DNA of 7,647 bases, taken from positions 1-7,647 of the forward strand of contig DATKMG010000278.1 of NCBI GenBank assembly GCA_035541995.1, in the 5' to 3' direction. This DNA comes from DATKMG01 sp035541995. GTDB lineage: Bacteria; Acidobacteriota; Terriglobia; Versatilivoradales; Versatilivoraceae. A model generated the notes under the pieces. It was not told where the DNA came from and did not search any database. It was given only the letters and a program-made list of their open reading frames with translations. Of this stretch, positions 1 to 5,692 are shown piece by piece. The translations under genes were made by a program, and so were the position numbers. Positions within the stretch are counted from its first letter, which is position 1; every line of letters starts with the position of its first letter.

Positions 1-98
1 TCGGCAGTCCAGCCGCGCTCCGTTGCGCAGCGAGTTCGCCGCCACGATCTGAGGCCGGTCGCGTGCAGCGACGTGTTGGGCATCGTCTCTGGACCAGA

Positions 99-395
99 TC
101 AGGCCCGAGTGTTCTCCACGAGCGCGGCAATCTGCACGAACTCGACGCTCGGGCGCACACCGTAGAGGCCGGTCACCCGCTCGAGCAGTTGATCCGTGAA
201 GAATGCCTTGGCCGCGTCCTCTGAATCCCACACGTAGAAGTTCGCGGCCTCACGCTTTCCGGAATTGAGCGTGAAAGCCTTTAAGCGTAGGCCCGGCATT
301 CCTTCAATCCTTACGCGTGCGGTCTCAGCGATCTTCCGCACGGCTTGCTCGTCGAAATTGTCTCCGTAGCGAAACGTCACGAATACACCGATCAT
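99..395 (-). CDS. YdhR-like putative monooxygenase (dimeric alpha/beta-barrel fold)
   Basis: The 98-residue product resembles the YdhR family of small ferredoxin-like alpha/beta-barrel proteins, which are about 100 residues long and usually annotated as putative monooxygenases, although the substrate of the family is not established. Visible are an N-terminal beta strand (GVFVTF, residues 3-8), a helix around residues 15-30, a central MPGLRLKAFTLN strand region (33-44), then NFYVWDSEDAAKAFF (52-66), the strand-plus-helix that resembles the equivalent part of YdhR. The C-terminal VEFVQIAALVEN would be the last strand. There is no signal peptide or membrane segment, so it is probably cytoplasmic and dimeric. 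The ATG is well supported: AAGGAG at 402-407 (read on the minus strand) lies 6 bases upstream. It follows the small membrane-protein gene on the same strand after about 60 bases. The family assignment is from pattern recognition, and the function is unknown. Confidence 0.75.
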   Translation of the reverse strand: MIGVFVTFRYGDNFDEQAVRKIAETARVRIEGMPGLRLKAFTLNSGKREAANFYVWDSEDAAKAFFTDQLLERVTGLYGVRPSVEFVQIAALVENTRA

Positions 396-401
396 GTCGC
401 A
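396..401 (-). promoter_or_regulatory. Spacer of the ribosome binding site for the YdhR-like gene
   Basis: The minus strand reads AAGGAG (402-407), then six bases, then the ATG at 395. This is a near-ideal Shine-Dalgarno sequence and fixes the start of the YdhR-like gene. Confidence 0.7.
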
Positions 402-423
402 CTCCTTTCGATGTAGTTGCTAA

Positions 424-451
424 GGGCGCCGCGTCATTGCCGTGACGCCCC
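424..451 (-). terminator. Intergenic hairpin between two minus-strand genes
   Basis: GCGTCA (431-436) and TGACGC (443-448) form a perfect 6-bp stem with a 6-base loop. GGG (424-426) could pair outside it with CCC (449-451) if four bases bulge. The hairpin starts a few bases after the stop of the small membrane-protein gene and ends before the ribosome binding site of the YdhR-like gene. There is no T-run after it in the direction of transcription, so a Rho-independent terminator is not proven. It could instead be a structured spacer. Confidence 0.3.
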
Positions 452-456
452 GACTA

Positions 457-753
457 CTAAGCGCCTTGCGCGATGAACTTGCCGAGTATGTGGCCAACGC
501 CGAGTATTCCGAGAAAGGCAAGGGCGCTCAATAGAACATTAGCTGGCCGACGCCAAAGCTCGGATTTATGCTGTGGGAATAACTCCCAGCAGGCCCAGAC
601 GCACGCGCCAGCCACAAACAGCATGGAGATAAGAAATATGCTCTTTCCGAAGCCTTCGGGTGAACCGGGCTTCGCAGCGTAGATGAGCAGTGACCAGAGT
701 GCCCAAGCAGTGCAGCCGATTCCACCGATTCTCAAAGCAGCCTTGTTAGTCAA
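457..753 (-). CDS. Small three-helix membrane protein of unknown function
   Basis: I do not recognise this family. From the TTG at 753 the product is 98 residues and consists almost wholly of three hydrophobic segments: about residues 8-27 (IGCTAWALWSLLIYAA core), 38-57 (IFLISMLFVAGACVWACW core) and 73-93 (VLLSALAFLGILGVGHIL core). They are joined by short loops, one rich in Pro/Gly/Glu and one basic (HKSELWRRP). An integral inner-membrane location is therefore likely. No ATG is available. TTG at 753 has GGAGGG (757-762) three bases upstream. An in-frame TTG at 774 has a weaker AAGG six bases upstream and would add seven residues (MAIDGGN), so the start is uncertain. The reading frame is uninterrupted and ends 61 bases before the YdhR-like gene on the same strand. 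The hydrophobic pattern makes it a believable gene rather than a chance frame. Confidence 0.6.
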   Translation of the reverse strand: MTNKAALRIGGIGCTAWALWSLLIYAAKPGSPEGFGKSIFLISMLFVAGACVWACWELFPQHKSELWRRPANVLLSALAFLGILGVGHILGKFIAQGA

Positions 754-756
754 GTT

Positions 757-762
757 CCCTCC
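757..762 (-). promoter_or_regulatory. Ribosome binding site choosing a TTG start
   Basis: GGAGGG on the minus strand sits three bases before the TTG at 753. It is the strongest Shine-Dalgarno match near this gene, but the spacing is tight. The competing TTG at 774 has only AAGG. The choice of start rests on this site. Confidence 0.4.
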
Positions 763-822
763 GTCGATCGCCAACCGTCACCTTCTGAGTTACTCAGACG
801 ATGCTCAAAATTCTGATGCAGA

Positions 823-1081
823 TCAGTTCGGCCCCTTGCAGGTGATACTTTGTGGGCAAGCGCACAGATGTCGAATTGCGTGGCCTAACGCCTGAATGAC
901 ATTTCGAATCTGGTTCAGCTCTTGGGGCGCGAAGCCATGATTCTCTGCGAGCGCAAGAGATTCGATCCAGAACTTGCAGACCATCCGTTCCCTTTGGACG
1001 TGCACATGCACCGGTTCGTTGCAGTCGAAGCTGTAGAAGTAAAAGCGATTCGGAACCGGTAATTCCTTTGACAGTAGGCAT
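823..1081 (-). pseudogene. DUF4160 domain gene, apparently frameshifted and with an altered C-terminus
   Basis: The frame running from TTG at 1098 to the stop at 823 encodes a recognisable DUF4160 core: RFYFYSFDCNEPVHVHV, then CKFWIESLALAENHGF, then APQELNQIRNVI. DUF4160 proteins are about 80-90 residues, often encoded near toxin-antitoxin or DUF2442 genes, and have no settled function. The N-terminus is wrong in this frame (MRQRRVCLLSKELP) and the TTG lacks a ribosome binding site. An ATG at 1081, preceded by GAGG eleven bases upstream, opens with MPTVKGI, the beginning expected of the family, but in a different frame. Skipping one base near 1061 would join the two into MPTVKGI-PVPNRFYFY. 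After NVIQ the expected C-terminal helix (of EAWxEH type) is absent and is replaced by a Cys-rich tail (ALGHAIRHLCACPQS). I infer a degraded gene. A functional divergent 91-residue protein from TTG 1098 is the alternative. Confidence 0.55.
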
Positions 1082-1204
1082 ACTCTGCGCTGCCTCAACA
1101 GTTAATGTACAATAAAGTCCTCTAGTAGTCGATGACTCAGGCTATTGGGCTAGCTTCTCGGAATCATCCGCATCGGCCGTTAGCGTCTAGCGAGTTCTGC
1201 GACT

Positions 1205-1244
1205 GGTGGTATCACTCCGCTCAACCACCGGCCAATGGCTGGTG
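1205..1244. repeat. Overlapping, mutually exclusive inverted repeats
   Basis: GGTGGT (1205-1210) is complementary to ACCACC (1224-1229) across a 13-base loop. CACCGGCC (1226-1233) pairs with GGCTGGTG (1237-1244) across a 3-base loop, giving eight pairs with one G-T wobble. The two stems share bases 1226-1229, so a transcript could form only one at a time. Neither is followed by a T-run on either strand. The role is unknown. Confidence 0.45.
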
Positions 1245-1304
1245 CGCCTACGGGGTGGGAAATTTGTACGCCACTTCTGCCTGCACCCTCCTTAATCTCG
1301 CCTT

Positions 1305-1333
1305 ATGAAACCGCAACCAGAATGTGCTACACT
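1305..1333 (+). promoter_or_regulatory. Candidate sigma70-type promoter for argS
   Basis: TACACT at 1328-1333 is a fair -10 hexamer with an extended TG one base upstream (TGC-TACACT). ATGAAA at 1305-1310, 17 bases away, is a weak -35. Transcription would start near 1340, leaving a short leader of about 37 bases before the argS ATG. It is the best candidate upstream of argS that I can see. Confidence 0.4.
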
Positions 1334-1376
1334 TCGCTATTTCTTGGAGGCCTGAATCACTCCGTAAGGAACAAAG

Positions 1377-3389
1377 ATGCTGGTTGCCCTGATTGAACAG
1401 ATTAAAGAACAATTCCGCACGCACATTGAATCCAGGTACGGCTATACTCTCCGTCAGATTGTGGCCGAACAACCTCCCAAGGTGGAACTGGGCGATCTGG
1501 CCTTTCCGTTTTGCTTTGAACTGGCGAAGTTCCTGAGGAAAGCTCCACGTCAGGTGGCTGTCGAGATTGTCGGGTCCATTGGCCCTCTGCCGAGTGTGGC
1601 GAAGGTCCAGGTGGCCGGCCCGGGCTACATCAATCTTTTTTTCGAAAGAGGCCATTTCCTCAGGCATGCCATCGGCTCTAAACCGTCTGTGCGGCCGGCA
1701 GTCGCAGCCAGCGGAGGCGGGCCTGAGAAGGTGATTCTCGAGCATACCAACATTAATCCGAATAAGGCTGCGCACATTGGGCATCTACGTAATGCCGTAC
1801 TGGGAGACACGTTCGCGCGACTGATTCGTTTCAGTGGAGAAGTAGTCGAAGTCCAGAATTACATCGACGACACTGGTGTGCAAGTGGCCGACGTGGTAGT
1901 CGGTTTCCAGCAAATCGAGAAAAAGACCCTTCAGCAGGTCCAGGCCATCGAAGGCAAGTTCGACTATTACTGCTGGGACCTTTATGCCCGCCTATCCTCC
2001 TTTTATGAAGCGAGCCTTGAGAATCAGGCTCTGCGTGCCGAAACACTGAAGCTCATTGAGGAGGGTGGAAACGAGACGGCAGAACTGGCCAAATACATTG
2101 CCGACCGGATTGTCAGGGCTCACCTTCAAACCATGAACCGGATCGGCATTCAGTACGATCTACTGCCTAAGGAAAGCGACATCCTGCATCTGAAGTTCTG
2201 GAGTTATGCCTTTGAACTGCTCAAAAAGACAGGGGCCATCCATCTGGAGTCCTCGGGGAAGAATAAGGGTTGCTGGATCATGCGAGTCGGCGATAAGGGA
2301 GTGGAGACGCCGCAGAAGGCGGATGTAGAAAAGGAGGGCGAGGACTACGAAGAGGATAAGATTATTGTCCGGTCCAACGGAACAGTCACCTACGTGGGTA
2401 AAGACATTGCTTACCAACTCTGGAAGTTCGGCTTGTTGGGGATGGATTTCTATTACCACCCTTTCTACCGCTATGCCGACGCCCATGTCCTCTTCATGAC
2501 CAACTCCGAAAAGAACGAGGCTCTTGAAGACCCGCACTTCGGAGGCGGAACCCGTGTCTACAACGTCATAGACTCGCGCCAGGCTTATCTGCAGAAGATT
2601 GTCGTTGCAGGGTTGCGCGCCTTGGGGTACCAGGAACAGGCTGATCTATCGACACACTTTTCCTATGAAATGGTGGCGCTGTCACCGCGCTGTTGTGCTG
2701 AGCTCGGAATCCAGCTCTCCGAAGAGGACCAACGGCGGCCTTACGTGGAAGTATCAGGACGGAAGGGGCTTGGCGTGAAGGCCGATGACCTGCTTGACAC
2801 CCTGATCGAGAAGTCTCTTCAAGAAGTGCGCAGCCGGCATAGCGAGCTGGGCGAAGCAGAGACTCTTCACATAGCCACTTCCATCGCTATCAGCGCCTTG
2901 CGCTATTTCCTGCTGAAATATACACGCAATTCCGTTATCGCATTTGACTTCAAGGAGGCCCTCAGTTTTGAGGGCGAGACCGGACCATACGTTCAGTACG
3001 CGGTAGTGCGGGCCAATAATATTTTCCGCAAAGTGACTGAGGATGACCCCACTATCACTCAAGAATCCGTTCAGCATTTTGTCGAGAATAACCTGGGCAA
3101 GGACTTTCCCACTGAGCGGATTGAGGATGAGCTCTGGAAACTGATCTATCTTGCCTCCCAACTCGAATCTACCGTTGAGTTGGCCATCCAGACGTCTGAG
3201 CCTGCTTCTTTGGCCAAGTTCCTCTTTACGCTGGCACAGGGGTTCAATCTCTTCTATCACCGCCACAGGATCATCACTGAATCGGATCCACTGAGGAAAC
3301 GGTTCCTACTGGCCATCACTCAGGTCATTCGCGATGCTTTGGAAGAGGGGTTGAATCTGCTAGGAATCGTCGTTCCCGACAAGATGTAG
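1377..3389 (+). CDS. argS: Arginine--tRNA ligase
   Basis: A class I aminoacyl-tRNA synthetase that charges tRNA-Arg with arginine using ATP, in the cytoplasm. Residues 1-95 form the ArgRS-specific N-terminal domain (ELGDLAFPFCFELAK at 37-51). The catalytic core begins with ILEHTNINPNKAAHIGHLRNA, with the HIGH motif at 133-136 and NYIDDTGVQVAD at 161-172. KIIVRSNGTVTYVGKDIAYQLWKF (328-351) is the arginine-site region. The KMSKS-equivalent is SGRKGLGVKADDLLD (460-474). A DALR anticodon-binding domain follows, with EGETGPYVQYAVVRANNI at 532-549. At 670 residues it is about 80-110 longer than typical bacterial ArgRS, and the usual GADHHGY-like segment is replaced by NVIDSRQAY (396-404). The start is supported by AAGGA six bases upstream. 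The gene stands alone and converges on thpR. The family is certain, and it is probably essential. Confidence 0.95.
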   Translation: MLVALIEQIKEQFRTHIESRYGYTLRQIVAEQPPKVELGDLAFPFCFELAKFLRKAPRQVAVEIVGSIGPLPSVAKVQVAGPGYINLFFERGHFLRHAIGSKPSVRPAVAASGGGPEKVILEHTNINPNKAAHIGHLRNAVLGDTFARLIRFSGEVVEVQNYIDDTGVQVADVVVGFQQIEKKTLQQVQAIEGKFDYYCWDLYARLSSFYEASLENQALRAETLKLIEEGGNETAELAKYIADRIVRAHLQTMNRIGIQYDLLPKESDILHLKFWSYAFELLKKTGAIHLESSGKNKGCWIMRVGDKGVETPQKADVEKEGEDYEEDKIIVRSNGTVTYVGKDIAYQLWKFGLLGMDFYYHPFYRYADAHVLFMTNSEKNEALEDPHFGGGTRVYNVIDSRQAYLQKIVVAGLRALGYQEQADLSTHFSYEMVALSPRCCAELGIQLSEEDQRRPYVEVSGRKGLGVKADDLLDTLIEKSLQEVRSRHSELGEAETLHIATSIAISALRYFLLKYTRNSVIAFDFKEALSFEGETGPYVQYAVVRANNIFRKVTEDDPTITQESVQHFVENNLGKDFPTERIEDELWKLIYLASQLESTVELAIQTSEPASLAKFLFTLAQGFNLFYHRHRIITESDPLRKRFLLAITQVIRDALEEGLNLLGIVVPDKM

Positions 3390-3446
3390 AAGCTGGAGCC
3401 AACACGCCAGCGGTAAGTCCGTCACCAGATCCACCCTTTGTCTTTT

Positions 3447-4055
3447 CTAGTCCATTCCCGTCAAAGGAACTACCGCAATGGGGGTGTAAACTGATCCGCC
3501 GGGGCTCAGCTGGCTACGCATCAGGATGACTCGTTCTGTCTGAATGCTCTCGGCCACAAACTCTTCTCGAGCCAATGCATCAGCCAAGGAATCGACCTTG
3601 TGGGGGGAGCGGATTCGGCCAAATGTGAGGTGTGGCGAGAACGGCTTGTTTTCTCGAGGAAATCCTTCTTTCTCCAACATCTCCTCGATAGCTTTATGTA
3701 GAGTTGTGAGGGTCTCGGAAATTCCAGCAACCCCCACCCAGAGCACGCGAGGATTCCGAAGTGAGGGGAAAGCGCCAGTCCCCCCAATCTTGAGATCGAC
3801 CGGAGCTTGGCCTTTGCAGGCGATCAATAGTCCTGATCGGACCGCGGCTAATTGAGATTGGGAAACATCTCCCAGGAATTTTAAGGTCAGATGAATGTTC
3901 GAGGCTTTAACCCAACTGACGTCTGCTCCAGAAGGGCGGAGCCTTCGTTGCAGTTCTTCAATACGACTCTGGATAGATGGGGGGATTTCGATACAGATGA
4001 AGGAACGGACCTGGTCTTTTTCACCAAACCCTTGTCTTTTTTTGGACCATGCCAT
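3447..4055 (-). CDS. thpR: RNA 2',3'-cyclic phosphodiesterase (LigT/ThpR, 2H family)
   Basis: A member of the 2H phosphoesterase superfamily, which hydrolyses RNA 2',3'-cyclic phosphates to 2'-phosphomonoesters and was first described as a 2'-5' RNA ligase. Both catalytic H-x-T/S-x motifs are present and well spaced: HLTL at residues 55-58 (within NIHLTLKFLGDV) and HLTF at 142-145 (within FSPHLTFGRIR). The core opens with VRSFICIEIPP (16-26), the usual first strand. The length of 202 residues is a little over the usual 175-190 because of a basic 15-residue N-terminal extension. The ATG at 4055 is supported by GGAGG on the minus strand (4063-4067), seven bases upstream, so the extension is likely real, although GTG at codon 16 would also give a full domain. 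There is no signal peptide, so it is cytoplasmic. It is transcribed divergently from the enolase-family gene and converges on argS. Its biological substrate in bacteria is not settled. Confidence 0.93.
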   Translation of the reverse strand: MAWSKKRQGFGEKDQVRSFICIEIPPSIQSRIEELQRRLRPSGADVSWVKASNIHLTLKFLGDVSQSQLAAVRSGLLIACKGQAPVDLKIGGTGAFPSLRNPRVLWVGVAGISETLTTLHKAIEEMLEKEGFPRENKPFSPHLTFGRIRSPHKVDSLADALAREEFVAESIQTERVILMRSQLSPGGSVYTPIAVVPLTGMD

Positions 4056-4079
4056 ATTCCAGCCTCCCCGAATCCCGGT

Positions 4080-4123
4080 GGTCCGACCTGCGCTGATTGA
4101 AGTCGCCCTCGTCTGATCGGACC
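4080..4123. repeat. 7-bp inverted repeat in the thpR/dehydratase divergent region
   Basis: GGTCCGA (4080-4086) and TCGGACC (4117-4123) are exact inverted copies with centres 37 bases apart. They lie between the thpR start and the candidate promoter of the enolase-family gene. A binding site for a regulator is possible, but a chance match of this length cannot be excluded. Confidence 0.25.
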
Positions 4124-4132
4124 TTCAAAGTC

Positions 4133-4141
4133 TGTTAGAAT
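4133..4141 (+). promoter_or_regulatory. Candidate extended -10 promoter for the enolase-superfamily gene
   Basis: TG-T-TAGAAT matches the extended -10 form (TGnTAtaaT). No good -35 lies 16-18 bases upstream, which is tolerated for extended -10 promoters. Transcription would start near 4148, giving a leader of about 37 bases that includes AAGGAGGG at 4168-4175. It sits in the 129-bp gap shared with the divergent thpR gene. Confidence 0.4.
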
Positions 4142-4184
4142 AGCGCATCGGTGATATTCCGAGCAAGAAGGAGGGCACTAAGAA

Positions 4185-5375
4185 ATGAACTCTCGGCGGA
4201 TGTTTTTGGACACTTCGATGACTGCTGCCGGTGGGCTGTTGAGTTCGATTCGGCCCGTTCAAAGCGCTGTCGGTCCCCCCGTCTCAGACCTCAAGATTAC
4301 GGACCTGAGAACATACCGGCTGGCGACCGGGTCCCTCTTCGTCAAGGTATTCTGCAACAATGGCGAATCGGGCATTGGGGAATGCAGCCCAATGAATACA
4401 CGTGTGCTGCAGAGTGTCATTGAGCACGCGTTGAAGCCCATCGTGATGGGAAAGGACCCGTTCGATGTGGAGCCCCTCTATGACCAGATGCTCTTTCATC
4501 CCTTTAAATTGGGGCCTCACGGAGCTCTTTCGGAGGCAATTGCTGGCATTGATCTCGCCCTTTGGGACCTCAAAGGGAAGATGCCCAAACGTCCGGTCTA
4601 CCGGCTGCTGGGAGGCGCCTACCGCAGAAGCGTTCCGGTTTATTTCAGCCTGGGATGGAATCAAAAGGATTCTCCGGAAGAGGTAGCCAATACCATGAAA
4701 AGGGCGGTTGGCCTGGGTTATAGGGCGGTAAAAATGCGAATGAACTGGAGTCCACTTCAATTGGACGACCCGAACGACCCGGCCGAGGCCTACCTGGCAG
4801 CTATCCGCAGCAAGATCGGCAACAATATCAAGCTCATGTTCGACGTTAACAATGGCTATTCCACACATCGGGCTATCCAAATGGGAAGACGATTCCAGGA
4901 GAAGTTTCAAATTGTCCATTATGAAGAACCCACCCCACAGTACGATTACGAAGCAATGGCAGAGGTGGCAGATGCCCTCGACGTTCCTGTAGCCGCCGGC
5001 GAGCATGAGTACACACGATGGCAATTCAAAGACCTTATCCGGCAAGGCAAACCGGATATTATCCAACCTGACGTTACCAAATGCGGAGGCCTTACTGAGG
5101 CTAAGAAAATCTCAGCTCTGGCTCAGGCCCATAACAAACCCATTGTGGTTCACAACACCCAGCCAACCCTGGGAACAGCCGCCAGCCTTCATTTTGTCGC
5201 TTCCTGTTCTAATGCCGGCTATCCGCAGGAATTCACCGGTGAGCGGCCGGAATTGTTGCGGCTTTTCAGGAACAAGCTAATATTCGAGCAAGGGACGCTG
5301 CGAGTCCCGGAAGATCCTGGCCTCGGCCTAGAAGCAGACATGGCAGCATTGGAAGCTGCGGCTGAGAATGGTTGA
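4185..5375 (+). CDS. Mandelate racemase/enolase-superfamily protein with a Tat-like leader (sugar-acid dehydratase or racemase type)
   Basis: An enolase-superfamily enzyme that abstracts the alpha-proton of a carboxylate with Mg2+ help; members are racemases or sugar-acid dehydratases. The N-terminal capping domain covers residues about 35-155. Barrel residues are visible in order: K183-M-R185 (KxK-type motif with Arg as the second base), metal ligands D220 (MFDVN), E247 or E248 (YEEP) and E273 (AGEHEY), then D296 (QPDVTKCGG) and H323 (VVHNTQ) as a mandelate-racemase-type His-Asp pair, and E349 (PQEF). This places it in the mandelate racemase subgroup, and the substrate cannot be read. The start MNSRRMFLDTSMTAAGG resembles a twin-arginine signal (RRxFL), with cleavage perhaps near AVGPP (28-32), so it may act outside the cytoplasm. 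AAGGAGGG lies nine bases before the ATG. The 396-residue length is normal for the family plus a leader. It is followed by tRNA-Phe and a secreted sugar isomerase-like gene. Confidence 0.88.
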   Translation: MNSRRMFLDTSMTAAGGLLSSIRPVQSAVGPPVSDLKITDLRTYRLATGSLFVKVFCNNGESGIGECSPMNTRVLQSVIEHALKPIVMGKDPFDVEPLYDQMLFHPFKLGPHGALSEAIAGIDLALWDLKGKMPKRPVYRLLGGAYRRSVPVYFSLGWNQKDSPEEVANTMKRAVGLGYRAVKMRMNWSPLQLDDPNDPAEAYLAAIRSKIGNNIKLMFDVNNGYSTHRAIQMGRRFQEKFQIVHYEEPTPQYDYEAMAEVADALDVPVAAGEHEYTRWQFKDLIRQGKPDIIQPDVTKCGGLTEAKKISALAQAHNKPIVVHNTQPTLGTAASLHFVASCSNAGYPQEFTGERPELLRLFRNKLIFEQGTLRVPEDPGLGLEADMAALEAAAENG

Positions 5376-5497
5376 ATAGGAGGACGATCTAATCAGCCCA
5401 GAATACAGGTGCAATCGAAAGTGGCGGCAGGAAGGACTTAAGACGTCTATGCTCATATTGTCCGGCATTTATGATCGCACCCCAGGCACAATTGAGC

Positions 5498-5526
5498 TTG
5501 AAAACCAACGTTGGATTCACTATACT
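5498..5526 (+). promoter_or_regulatory. Sigma70 promoter of tRNA-Phe
   Basis: TTGAAA (5498-5503), exactly 17 bases, then TATACT (5521-5526). Each hexamer matches the consensus at five of six positions (TTGACA, TATAAT). The predicted start near 5533 is about 38 bases before the mature tRNA, a usual leader for a stable RNA gene. Confidence 0.75.
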
Positions 5527-5540
5527 TCCATGGTTAAGTT

Positions 5541-5557
5541 AGGGGGGAAACACCCCT
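5541..5557 (+). other. Hairpin in the tRNA-Phe 5' leader
   Basis: AGGGG (5541-5545) pairs with CCCCT (5553-5557) over a 7-base loop in the pre-tRNA leader, 13 bases before the mature 5' end. It may influence RNase P processing, but this is only a possibility. Confidence 0.35.
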
Positions 5558-5570
5558 CATCTTGTCTTAG

Positions 5571-5646
5571 GCCCAGGTAGCTCAGGCGGTAGAGCGCAGC
5601 CCTGAAAAGGCTGGCGTCGGCGGTTCAACTCCGTCCCTGGGCACCA
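5571..5646 (+). tRNA. tRNA-Phe (anticodon GAA)
   Basis: A full cloverleaf of 76 bases can be folded by hand. The acceptor GCCCAGG (5571-5577) pairs with CCTGGGC (5636-5642). The D arm is GCTC/GAGC with loop AGGCGGTA. The anticodon stem CAGCC/GGCTG encloses the loop CTGAAAA, so the anticodon is GAA (5604-5606) and reads UUC/UUU. The variable loop is GCGTC. The T arm GGCGG/CCGTC has one G-T pair and loop TTCAACT. The discriminator is A (5643), and the CCA end is encoded (5644-5646). It has its own promoter upstream and a hairpin terminator downstream, so it looks like a monocistronic unit. No duplicated 3' end that would mark an integrated element was found in the window. Confidence 0.97.
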
Positions 5647-5692
5647 GTTTTGAAATTACCTGCCCGATCACAACTTCACGTTTGGTTAGGGA

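Larger units (their letters stand above)
1099..1376. other. Gene-free region upstream of argS
   Basis: I see no credible coding sequence in these 278 bases. They hold the upstream flank of the decayed DUF4160 gene, two overlapping inverted repeats (1205-1229 and 1226-1244), a candidate promoter (1305-1333) and the argS ribosome binding site (AAGGA at 1366-1370). No T-box leader motif was found. Confidence 0.6.
5376..5570. other. Intergenic region between the dehydratase and tRNA-Phe
   Basis: No gene is visible in these 195 bases. The region begins with a strong but orphan Shine-Dalgarno sequence (AGGAGG at 5378-5383) followed at once by a stop triplet. It contains an imperfect inverted repeat (GGTGCAATC 5408-5416 against GATCGCACC 5473-5481, 8 of 9 matching) and the 8-bp palindrome AGACGTCT (5441-5448). 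The tRNA promoter and leader occupy its right end. Confidence 0.6.

Noticed and set aside
396..456. Complete attC-like site between the YdhR-like and membrane-protein genes
   Set aside because: There is a hairpin here (431-448), but no RYYYAAC and GTTRRRY box pair flanks it. Only a structured spacer can be claimed.
1334..1376. T-box riboswitch controlling argS
   Set aside because: The predicted leader is short, and neither a T-box consensus nor an antiterminator/terminator pair is visible before the start.
1248..1784. 178-residue minus-strand frame overlapping the argS start
   Set aside because: It is antisense to the conserved ArgRS N-terminal and HIGH regions, and its composition is typical of a shadow frame.
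3390..3446. Terminator between argS and thpR
   Set aside because: Only a weak 5-bp pairing (GCTGG 3392-3396 with CCAGC 3407-3411) is present, without a T-run. It is not strong enough to list as a feature.
4284..5066. 260-residue open frame on the minus strand
   Set aside because: It lies wholly inside the enolase-superfamily gene, whose catalytic motifs are clear. The antisense product shows no domain or ribosome binding site and is a codon-bias shadow.
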